Assembly: GCA_002454505.1 (NCBI GenBank)
Contig: DKJA01000145.1
Coordinates: 1-38,255 of the forward strand
Length of the DNA: 38,255 nucleotides
DNA from: Oxalobacteraceae bacterium UBA6704
Lineage (GTDB): Bacteria; Pseudomonadota; Gammaproteobacteria; Burkholderiales; Burkholderiaceae_D
Direction: 5' to 3'
The translations under genes were made by a program, and so were the position numbers. Positions 8,154-15,198 of this stretch are shown here, one piece after another. Positions within the stretch are counted from its first letter, which is position 1; each line of letters starts with the position of its first letter. Under the pieces are notes generated by a model. That model was not told where the DNA came from. It made no database searches and saw nothing but the letters and a program-made list of their open reading frames with translations.

Positions 8154-10451
8154 GTGGCGTTCAACACCATCGCGCACTGGCGCACCCAGATCTTCGCTCC
8201 CCTCCTCTTCATCGTCGTCATGCTGGGCACGATCGCGGCCGTGCCCAGCATCGCGCTGGCGGCGCACCAGGGCCTGTGGGCAGTGGCCGTCGTCGACACC
8301 ATCGCTTTCGGCTGGCTGCTGGTGCTGTGGCGCGCAAGCGGCGCCGCGTACCGCACGCGCGTGTGGCATTTCATCGCCATCCTGTATTTCGTCGGCGTGG
8401 CGATGATGGTGACCGTCGGCCCGATCAGCCAGGTCTACCTGCTGGCGGCGCCGCTGATGGCGGCAATCCTGCTCGGCCTGCGTCCCGCGCTGGCCGTCCT
8501 GGCGTTGAGCTCCGCCACCATCGTCGCGCTGGCGCTGACGGGCCATGCGCGGCTGTACGTGACCGGCATGCCCGATTATGCGCTGGTGTCCACGCTGGTC
8601 GTCACACTCAATTACACCATCATCGGCCTGCTGCTGACGATCTCGTGCAGCGTGCTGCTGCAGCGGCTGGCCACGTCGCTGGGCGACCTGCACACCTTCG
8701 CCACGTCGCTGGAGGAAAAGCGCAACGACCTGCATGTGCTGAACGGCGAGATGCGCCTGACGGCAGCCGCCGTCGCGTGCCTGAACGACATGGTGCTGAT
8801 CGCGCAGGCCGTGCCGGGCCAAGGCGCCAGCCAGCCGATCATGTTCGCCAACGATGCCTTCCTGCGCCGCAGCGGCTACCGCCGCAGCGACGTGCTGGGG
8901 CAAAGCATGCGCATGCTGCATGGTCCGCAGACGGATCCTGCCGAAGTGGCGCGGGTGGTGACGGCGATGGAGCGGGTGGAGTCCGTCAAGGCCGAACTGG
9001 TGCACTACACGGCGGCCGGCGAACCCTATTGGGTGGAAGCGGAAATGGTGCCGTTCGCCGACGAAGACGGCAAGAACTCCCACTGGGTGGTGGTGTGCCG
9101 CGACGTGACGGAACGCCGCAAGGCGGCCGAGGCGATCCACCGGCTGGCCTTCTACGACGTTCTTACCGGGCTGCCGAACCGCCGGCTGCTGATGGAACGC
9201 CTGCAGCAACGGCTGGACGACACGGCGGCCGGCTGCTTCGGCGCGGTGATCTTCATCGACCTGGATCACTTCAAGTTCATCAACGACGCGCGCGGCCATG
9301 CCACCGGCGACACGCTGCTGCGCACCGCCGCGCAGCGTCTGGCGCAGCTGGCCGGCCCGGCGGACACCGTGGCGCGGCTGGGCGGCGATGAGTTCGTGGT
9401 GCTGCTGGCGGACGTGGGCAGCAGCGAAGCCGATGCCACCGCGGCCGCGCTGGCGATGGGCGAGCGGCTCCGCGCCGCGCTGACGCGGCCCTTCCCCATC
9501 GACGGCCAGTCGTACCAGTCGTCCGCATCGATCGGCGTGACGCTGCTGCCGCGCGCCGGCCACACGGTGGCGGCCTTGCTGCGCGAAGCCGATATCGCGA
9601 TGTACCGCGCCAAGAACGGCGGCCGCAACGGCGTGGCGCTGTTCGAGGCGACCATGCAGGCCGAGGCGGAGCGCCGCCTGACGATGGAGCGCGACCTGGC
9701 GGTGGCGCTGAAGAACGGCGAGCTGCAGATGCACGTGCAGCTGCAGGTGGACCGCGACGCGCGGCCGGTCGGCGCCGAGCTGCTGATGCGCTGGCGCCGC
9801 GCCGACGGTACGCAGGTGCCGCCGGACCAGTTCATTCCCGTTGCCGAAGACACGGGCCTGATCGTCCCGCTGGGCCACTGGGCGCTGCGGCAGGCCTGCC
9901 TGGGCTGGCTGGCGCTGCGCGATGCGGGTCACCCGCTGCCGCTGTCCGTCAACGTCAGCCCCCTGCAGTTCCGGCAGCCCGACTTCGTGGCGCAGGTGCA
10001 GGCGATCCTGGCCGAGACAGGCGCGCCGGCGTCGGTCCTGATCTTCGAAGTCACCGAAGGCCTGCTGATCGAGAACCTGGACGACACCATCGCCCGCATG
10101 CACGACCTGGCGCGGCTGGGCATCCGCTTCTCGATCGACGACTTCGGCACGGGTTACTCCAGCCTGGCCTACCTGAAGCGCATGCCGCTGTACGAACTGA
10201 AGATCGACCGCAGCTTCATCCACGACACGCCGGGCGATGCGAACGGCACCGCCATCGTGCAGTCGATCCTCGCGATGGCGGCCCACCTGGGCCTGCGCGT
10301 GGTGGCCGAAGGCGTCGAGACGCAAGCGCAGGCGGCCTTCCTGGCCGCCCACGGCGCCCCCGGCATGCAGGGCTACCTGTTCGCCCGCCCGATGCCGCTG
10401 GCCGACGTGGTGACACGGCTCACCGCCGCGCCCCTGCCCGCCGCCGCCTGA
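8154..10451 (+). CDS. Membrane PAS-GGDEF-EAL protein (cyclic di-GMP turnover)
   Basis: The product has 765 residues and starts at a GTG with GAGG seven bases upstream. Residues 1-175 form about six membrane helices, a putative sensor module. A PAS domain follows at about 205-325, then GGDEF with RLGGDEF (G410-F414) and a C-terminal EAL domain. GGDEF domains make and EAL domains degrade cyclic di-GMP. The GGDEF motif is intact, but the usual RxxD product-inhibition site upstream is GPAD, so feedback inhibition is probably lost. The EAL signature is E542-L-L; the glutamate is kept, and EVTE, DDFGTGYSSL, the LKIDRSFI lysine and AEGVE are all present, so hydrolysis is plausible. Both activities may exist; which dominates cannot be read from sequence. 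Confidence 0.93.
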   Translation: MAFNTIAHWRTQIFAPLLFIVVMLGTIAAVPSIALAAHQGLWAVAVVDTIAFGWLLVLWRASGAAYRTRVWHFIAILYFVGVAMMVTVGPISQVYLLAAPLMAAILLGLRPALAVLALSSATIVALALTGHARLYVTGMPDYALVSTLVVTLNYTIIGLLLTISCSVLLQRLATSLGDLHTFATSLEEKRNDLHVLNGEMRLTAAAVACLNDMVLIAQAVPGQGASQPIMFANDAFLRRSGYRRSDVLGQSMRMLHGPQTDPAEVARVVTAMERVESVKAELVHYTAAGEPYWVEAEMVPFADEDGKNSHWVVVCRDVTERRKAAEAIHRLAFYDVLTGLPNRRLLMERLQQRLDDTAAGCFGAVIFIDLDHFKFINDARGHATGDTLLRTAAQRLAQLAGPADTVARLGGDEFVVLLADVGSSEADATAAALAMGERLRAALTRPFPIDGQSYQSSASIGVTLLPRAGHTVAALLREADIAMYRAKNGGRNGVALFEATMQAEAERRLTMERDLAVALKNGELQMHVQLQVDRDARPVGAELLMRWRRADGTQVPPDQFIPVAEDTGLIVPLGHWALRQACLGWLALRDAGHPLPLSVNVSPLQFRQPDFVAQVQAILAETGAPASVLIFEVTEGLLIENLDDTIARMHDLARLGIRFSIDDFGTGYSSLAYLKRMPLYELKIDRSFIHDTPGDANGTAIVQSILAMAAHLGLRVVAEGVETQAQAAFLAAHGAPGMQGYLFARPMPLADVVTRLTAAPLPAAA

Positions 10452-10460
10452 TCCCGCGCT

Positions 10461-10489
10461 GGGGACTGTCCCCGCAGGGGCCTGTCCCC
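10461..10489. repeat. Tandem 13-base palindromes behind the GGDEF-EAL gene
   Basis: Two palindromic words, GGGGACTGTCCCC (10461-10473) and GGGGCCTGTCCCC (10477-10489), lie head to tail three bases apart, ten bases after the stop codon. Each can form a 4-bp stem with a five-base loop; the whole block could also act as a transcription stop. The second word is a paired-change variant of the GGTGCCTGTCACC word found at 12596-12608, so both probably belong to one repeat family. Confidence 0.6.
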
Positions 10490-10793
10490 GGGGTTGCTTT
10501 TACGGGTTTGACTTCACCCTGCCTCCAGCCCCAGCCCCTGTTGCGCCCCAACAACTCCCCCACGTAAACAATTTCTCCCGAGATCATTTCCGTTCTTTTG
10601 AGCAATTCTCACCAATATACTCACCTCCAAAGCTGCCAAGCAAAGTTCAATCCGGCCACACCGCCGGCCTGAAACCCGCCTGCCCCTCCCCGCCAGTCCC
10701 GCGCGGCAGCAAGGGCCCGATCCCCGCCCTGTCATCGCATCCGCCCGCCGGATGCCTCAGTTGATTGATACGTCATCGATAACAGGAATAACC
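10490..10793. other. Intergenic leader of the first chemoreceptor gene, no gene seen
   Basis: About 300 bases with no supportable coding region on either strand. The right part leads into the chemoreceptor gene, with an AGGA ribosome-binding site at about 10783-10786. I looked for a flagellar sigma-28 promoter and for a cyclic di-GMP riboswitch and found no convincing match to either. Confidence 0.5.
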
Positions 10794-12419
10794 ATGCTTA
10801 ACAACATTCGGGTCGGCACCCGTCTGATCGCCGGCTTTCTCGCCGTTTCGCTGCTTGGCGCCATCGTCGGCGCGATCGGCATCCGCAACATGGGCATCAT
10901 CAACGACCGCGCCACCGCGCTGTACGAACGGGAAGTGATGGGCATTTCGCACATCAAGGAAGCCAACATCAACCTGATCTACGTGGGCCGCGCCATCAGC
11001 AGCATGCTGCTGGCATCGAACGCCGAAGAGAAGGCCCGTTTCCGCGAGCAGATCACCGCGTCGATGGCCAACCTGCACGCCCGTGCGGACCGCGCTCGGC
11101 CGCTGTTCATCTCCGCCGAAGGCAAGCAGATCTTCGAACGCTTCGATGCGGCGCTGGCCTCGTATGACAAGGAGATTCCCGAGCTGCTCAAGCGCATCGA
11201 TGCCGAAGCGCTGCAGGACGAGAACGACGTGGTCAAGTATTACTTCAGCACCGTGCGCCAGAAGGCCAATGTGGTGGACGACCTGATCACCGACCTCAGC
11301 AAGCGCAAGGAACAGAACGCGGCCGACATGAATGCGGAGACGGACGCGCTGTACGCCAGCGGCCGCCTGTACATGCTGCTGCTGGTGGCCGGCAGCCTGG
11401 GCGCGGGTATCGCACTGGGCGTCGTGGTCACCCGCTCGATCACCCGGCCGCTGGGCGAAGCGGTACTGGTGGCGCAGCGCGTGGCGGCGGGCGACCTGTC
11501 CAGCCGCATCGCTGCCGACGCCACCGACGAACTGGGCGACCTGCTGCGCGCGCTGCGCGACATGAACGGCAACCTGGTGTCCATCGTCACCGAGGTGCGG
11601 GGCAGCACGGAAACCATCGCCGCCGCGTCGGCCGAAGTGGCGACGGGCAGCATGGACCTGTCGTCGCGCACCGAGGAGCAGGCCAGCTCGCTGGAAGAGA
11701 CGGCATCGTCGATGGAGGAACTGACGTCGACCGTCAAGCAGAATGCCGACAATGCGCGCCAGGCCAACCAGCTGGCCGTCTCCGCCTCCGAAGTGGCGCG
11801 GCGCGGCGGCGGCGTGGTGGCGCAGGTGGTCGACACGATGCAGTCGATCAGCGAATCGTCCAGCCGCATCGTCGACATCATCGGCGTCATCGACGGCATC
11901 GCCTTCCAGACGAACATCCTGGCGCTGAACGCGGCCGTCGAGGCGGCCCGCGCCGGCGAACAGGGCCGCGGCTTCGCCGTCGTCGCCACGGAAGTGCGCA
12001 ACCTGGCGCACCGCTCGGCGGCCGCGGCGAAAGAGATCAAGGGGCTGATCGACACGTCGGCCGCGAAAGTGGCGGACGGCAGCCAGCTTGTGCAGCAGGC
12101 GGGCAGCACGATGAACGAAGTGGTGGAGAGCGTGCAGCGCGTGACGGACATCATGAGCGAGATCAGCGCCGCCAGCCAGGAGCAGACGCTGGGCATCGAG
12201 CAGATCAACCAGGCCGTCGCGCAGATGGACCAGGTGACGCAGCAGAATGCCGCGCTGGTGGAAGAAGCGGCCGCCGCCGCCGACTCGATGCGCCACGAGG
12301 CCGGCAACCTGGAACGCGCCGTCAGCGTGTTCCAGCTGGAGCCGTCCAGCGGACAGCGCACCACCGCCCGCCCGGCCGCGGCAACGCCACGTCGTGCGCT
12401 TGCCGCACTGCCCGCTTAA
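10794..12419 (+). CDS. Methyl-accepting chemotaxis protein (4-helix-bundle sensor)
   Basis: The 541-residue chemoreceptor has a first membrane helix at about 10-32, a periplasmic helical-bundle sensor of about 155 residues, a second membrane helix at about 190-212, a HAMP domain to about 265, and the long signalling hairpin. The hairpin tip is the conserved IDGIAFQTNILALNAAVEAA followed by RAGEQGRGFAVVATEVRNLA, which binds CheA and CheW. Methylation-region helices rich in E/Q/A flank it. The ATG at 10794 follows AGGA and gives the usual basic-then-hydrophobic N-terminus. The C-terminus ends in an Ala/Pro/Arg tail without a CheR-binding pentapeptide, unlike the receptor at 23805-25493. The ligand is unknown. 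Confidence 0.94.
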   Translation: MLNNIRVGTRLIAGFLAVSLLGAIVGAIGIRNMGIINDRATALYEREVMGISHIKEANINLIYVGRAISSMLLASNAEEKARFREQITASMANLHARADRARPLFISAEGKQIFERFDAALASYDKEIPELLKRIDAEALQDENDVVKYYFSTVRQKANVVDDLITDLSKRKEQNAADMNAETDALYASGRLYMLLLVAGSLGAGIALGVVVTRSITRPLGEAVLVAQRVAAGDLSSRIAADATDELGDLLRALRDMNGNLVSIVTEVRGSTETIAAASAEVATGSMDLSSRTEEQASSLEETASSMEELTSTVKQNADNARQANQLAVSASEVARRGGGVVAQVVDTMQSISESSSRIVDIIGVIDGIAFQTNILALNAAVEAARAGEQGRGFAVVATEVRNLAHRSAAAAKEIKGLIDTSAAKVADGSQLVQQAGSTMNEVVESVQRVTDIMSEISAASQEQTLGIEQINQAVAQMDQVTQQNAALVEEAAAAADSMRHEAGNLERAVSVFQLEPSSGQRTTARPAAATPRRALAALPA

Positions 12420-12428
12420 AAACAAAAC

Positions 12429-12499
12429 CGGTGACAGGCCGGTGCGCCGTAGCGATCATTTTTCTGGAAACATTGCCCGGAAAAAGGAGCCTGTCACCG
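12429..12499. repeat. Degenerate palindromic repeat element, copy 1
   Basis: The outer arms CGGTGACAGG (12429-12438) and CCTGTCACCG (12490-12499) are exact inverses, and a run of T follows. The interior resembles copy 2 (12549-12614), with a CTGGAAA...CCCGGAAA core, but is about 15 bases longer and its 13-base end words are decayed. It begins nine bases after the chemoreceptor stop and could also terminate that transcript. Confidence 0.7.
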
Positions 12500-12510
12500 T
12501 TTTTTATTTG

Positions 12511-12548
12511 AGGCTGCCGGCCAGCCGCGGCGACGACAGCAGCTGCTC
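12511..12548 (-). pseudogene. Duplicated 3' end of the DUF885 gene (remnant)
   Basis: Read on the minus strand, this segment plus the bases just after it encodes EQLLSSPRLAGSLK and a TAA stop, almost the same as KQLLSSPRLASSLQ and stop at the end of the intact gene at 12616-13902. At the DNA level 35 of 38 aligned bases agree with 12623-12660, 112 bases away. Nothing else of a second gene remains. It could be a slipped duplication or the last trace of a deleted tandem paralogue. Confidence 0.65.
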
Positions 12549-12614
12549 AAAAACGGTGACAGGCACCATTTTTCCGGAAATATTGCCCGGAAATCGGTGC
12601 CTGTCACCGTTTTT
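12549..12614. repeat. Intact palindromic repeat element, copy 2
   Basis: The 19-base arms (12549-12567 and 12596-12614) are perfect inverses, each containing GGTGACAGGCACC or its complement; an inner inverse pair TTTCCGG / CCGGAAA (12571-12577, 12587-12593) lies in the loop. The right arm ends in a T run, and the TAA stop of the minus-strand DUF885 gene begins only two bases further on, so this hairpin probably also terminates that transcript. Structure and size resemble REP-type elements. Confidence 0.75.
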
Positions 12615-12615
12615 T

Positions 12616-13902
12616 TTATTGCAGGCTGCTGGCCAGCCGCGGCGACGACAGCAACTGCTTGAACGCCGCCCACCGCTGCGCGCGCGCTTCGGCGGGGTCC
12701 TTCGACGTCACCTGCTTCTCGACCCACGCCTTGACCAGGTCCTTGCCCAGGTTATAGTTGATCACGTAGCCGCGCAGGCCTTCGTAGAACTGCACGCGCT
12801 GGCCGGCCTTTTCGGGCGGGTACAGCGCCACGTTTACCAGCCACTCGATCGCCTGTTCGCGGGTGAAGCGGCCTTCCAGGTAGTGCTGGGCGTTGTCGTT
12901 GTCCGCATAGGACAGCTTGCCCAGCAGCTTCTGCAGCTCGGCATACTGGCCGGCCAGTTTCGGATCGAGGCCGGCCAGCGGATACAGCACGTCGCGCTCG
13001 AACGCCACCCGCTCCTCATCCGGGAAGGCCATCTCGATGCCGTAGTTGGCGCTGCCCTCGGCGATCAGCGACATCGGCGAATACAGCGGATACACGCTGA
13101 ACTCCACCCAGTTCTTTTCCTTCACCAGGTGGCGTTCGAGCAGCGCGTTGTACACGTGGTGGCCCGGATAGCCTTCGTGGCAGCCAAGGTCCACGGCGCG
13201 CTCGATATAGATCGGGAACTCGGTGTTGATCTGGATGAGGCTGTGCGCGTCGCCCTTGTACCAGTTATAGCCCGACCACGGCTTGTTCTTCACGAACTCC
13301 AGCACAAAGCTCTCTTTTTCCGGCAGCGCCATCTCTTTCGCGGTGCGCGCACGGCAGGCGGCGATCGCCGCGTCCATCACGACTTTCAGCTTGTCCTGCG
13401 GGATCACGAAGCGGGCGCGGAAGGCCTGCACGCGCTGCGGCAGCGGACCGTCGCCCGGCACCAACTGGTCGATCTTCTTCAGCAGCGCCTCGTAGTGGGC
13501 GCGGTCGTAGTGCGGCGTGACGGCGTCGTACAGCAGCGCCGTCTCCTCGTCGAACGTGAATTTTTTCCCGTCCAGCATGTCGATGCGGGCCGCGATGGCT
13601 TTCAGCTGCTTGCGCAGGAAGTCCACGCGCAGCGCCTCGTCGGCATCCTTGCCCTGCTGGCCGGCCAGGTCGGCGATGGCGGCTTCCGCATCCTTGCGGA
13701 TCGCCGCCAGGCTGCGCTTCTCCTTGACGGCCTGCTGCTGCAGCGCCGGCGGGCCGTAATAGGCATCCACGTAGTTCGGATCGTGCTGGCCCACGGCCAG
13801 CACCAGCTTGCGGTAACGCTCCGCCACGTCCTGCACGGACGCCGCCGCCAGCGCACTGCCGGCCAACATCAGTGCGAGTCCTCCTGCCACCAGCTTCTTC
13901 AT
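12616..13902 (-). CDS. Exported DUF885 family protein (putative metallopeptidase)
   Basis: The 428-residue protein begins with a cleavable signal peptide (MKKLVAGGLALMLAGSALAA), so it is periplasmic or secreted. The body is mostly helical and carries HEGYPGHH (242-249), the zinc-binding-type motif of DUF885 proteins, with an EGSANYG segment about 38 residues later that would supply a further ligand. DUF885 is predicted to be a metallopeptidase; its substrate is not known. The start at 13902 has GGAG six bases upstream and opens with the signal peptide; longer readings run into the mechanosensitive channel gene. It lies 26 bases after that channel gene on the same strand and is probably co-transcribed. 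Its stop codon touches the palindromic repeat. Confidence 0.85.
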   Translation of the reverse strand: MKKLVAGGLALMLAGSALAAASVQDVAERYRKLVLAVGQHDPNYVDAYYGPPALQQQAVKEKRSLAAIRKDAEAAIADLAGQQGKDADEALRVDFLRKQLKAIAARIDMLDGKKFTFDEETALLYDAVTPHYDRAHYEALLKKIDQLVPGDGPLPQRVQAFRARFVIPQDKLKVVMDAAIAACRARTAKEMALPEKESFVLEFVKNKPWSGYNWYKGDAHSLIQINTEFPIYIERAVDLGCHEGYPGHHVYNALLERHLVKEKNWVEFSVYPLYSPMSLIAEGSANYGIEMAFPDEERVAFERDVLYPLAGLDPKLAGQYAELQKLLGKLSYADNDNAQHYLEGRFTREQAIEWLVNVALYPPEKAGQRVQFYEGLRGYVINYNLGKDLVKAWVEKQVTSKDPAEARAQRWAAFKQLLSSPRLASSLQ

Positions 13903-13928
13903 TCCTGCTCCCGTCGGTCGAAAGCGGA

Positions 13929-15008
13929 TCAGTTTAGCGGAGGCGCACCGGCGGCGCCAGCTTCGTCGCCGCGCAGGTTCACCTGGGTCGGGAAGGCGAT
14001 GTCGATGCCCCGCTCGGCCAGGCCGCGGATCACCCCGAGCAGCACGGCCTGGTGGGTGTCCATGAACATGAAGTAGTCGGGGCTCTTGATCCAGTAGACC
14101 ACCTCGTATTCGACGGCCCATTCGCCCAGGTTGCGCAGGTGGGCCCGTTCGAACGTGGCGGTGGCTTCCAGGCCGAGGATGATGTCCTTCACCATTTCCG
14201 GCACGGCGGCCAGCTGGTCGGGCGTGGTGCCGTAGCGGACGCGGATCATGAACGCGGCGCGGCGCGTGAACATGCGCGTCTGGTTGCCGATGCGCGCCTT
14301 CAGGATGTCGCCGTTGGAGAAGATGATCTGGTCGCCGCCCAGGCCGCGCAGCCGCGTCGTCTTCAGGCCGATGTATTCGACGGTGCCCAGCTGCTCGCCG
14401 ACGATGATGAAGTCGCCCACGATGAACGGTTTGTCCAGCACGATCGACAGCGACGCCAGCAGGTCGCCGAGGATGTTCTGCACGGCCAGCGCGACGGCGA
14501 TACCGCCGATCCCCAGGCTGGCCACCAGCGTGGTGATGTTGAAGCCCAGGTTATCGAGGATCATTAGGATGAACACCACCCACACGATCAGCCGCAGGAT
14601 GAAGTCGATGATGGCCGTCGATGCGGCGCTGGCCACGCTGCTGTTGGCGCCGGCCGCGGCCTGGCGGTAGCGGGCCCGCCACACGCGCACGCCGGCATCG
14701 CCCCAGATAGCCGCCTGGATCAGCATCGCCGACACGGCCACCCGCCACAGCCACACTTCATACTTGCGGGGGAACTCCAGCATCAGCGTGCCCAGGTACA
14801 GCGCGAAGATGACGATGAACAGCGAATAGGTGGAACGCAGGATGCGCAGGAACCAGTCGTCGACCCGCGTCTCGGTCCGCTGCGCGGCGGCCGACAGCCG
14901 GTGCACGAGGAAGGTCCGGACGACGATCAGCAGCACCGCGGTGGCGAAGGCCACGGCGATGGCGGTGGCCCATTCCTGGATGGGATTGCCCAGTAAAACG
15001 TAACGCAT
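13929..15008 (-). CDS. Mechanosensitive ion channel family protein (MscS type)
   Basis: The 359-residue protein has about four N-terminal membrane helices (about 10-30, 55-80, 88-108, 140-165), then the pore-lining segment with GIGGIAVALAVQNILGDL, which is the Gly/Ala-packed TM3 of MscS channels, followed by LDKPFIVGDFI and the cytoplasmic beta domain with a C-terminal alpha/beta domain. MscS channels open on membrane tension and release solutes during osmotic downshock. The start at 15008 has AGGAG seven bases upstream. The C-terminus adds a short Ala/Gly-rich tail. It precedes the DUF885 gene on the same strand. Confidence 0.93.
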   Translation of the reverse strand: MRYVLLGNPIQEWATAIAVAFATAVLLIVVRTFLVHRLSAAAQRTETRVDDWFLRILRSTYSLFIVIFALYLGTLMLEFPRKYEVWLWRVAVSAMLIQAAIWGDAGVRVWRARYRQAAAGANSSVASAASTAIIDFILRLIVWVVFILMILDNLGFNITTLVASLGIGGIAVALAVQNILGDLLASLSIVLDKPFIVGDFIIVGEQLGTVEYIGLKTTRLRGLGGDQIIFSNGDILKARIGNQTRMFTRRAAFMIRVRYGTTPDQLAAVPEMVKDIILGLEATATFERAHLRNLGEWAVEYEVVYWIKSPDYFMFMDTHQAVLLGVIRGLAERGIDIAFPTQVNLRGDEAGAAGAPPLN

Positions 15009-15198
15009 GCAGCAGCTCCTTGTAAGACCCGCGCAGTGTACCGGGCCGACGGCCATCCTGCGCGCACACGAGGGCGCCATGGAGGCCGGCATGTGCGGCC
15101 CCTACGGCCGCGTTACAGAGTGATGGTCGGCAATAAGGCGCCGGGTCGGGCTGTTTTTGTCCATACTTGGCTGCTCGTTCGACTAGCTCACCAACAAG

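Noticed and set aside
10560..10700. Possible cyclic di-GMP (GEMM) riboswitch before the first chemoreceptor gene
   Set aside because: A short AAGCAAAG word followed by a GC hairpin looked suggestive, but the rest of the conserved core, including the AGGTAG part, is absent.
12429..12614. Remnant of an insertion sequence
   Set aside because: The inverted arms are short, no transposase sequence lies between them and no target duplication is visible. REP-type palindromes explain the structure better.
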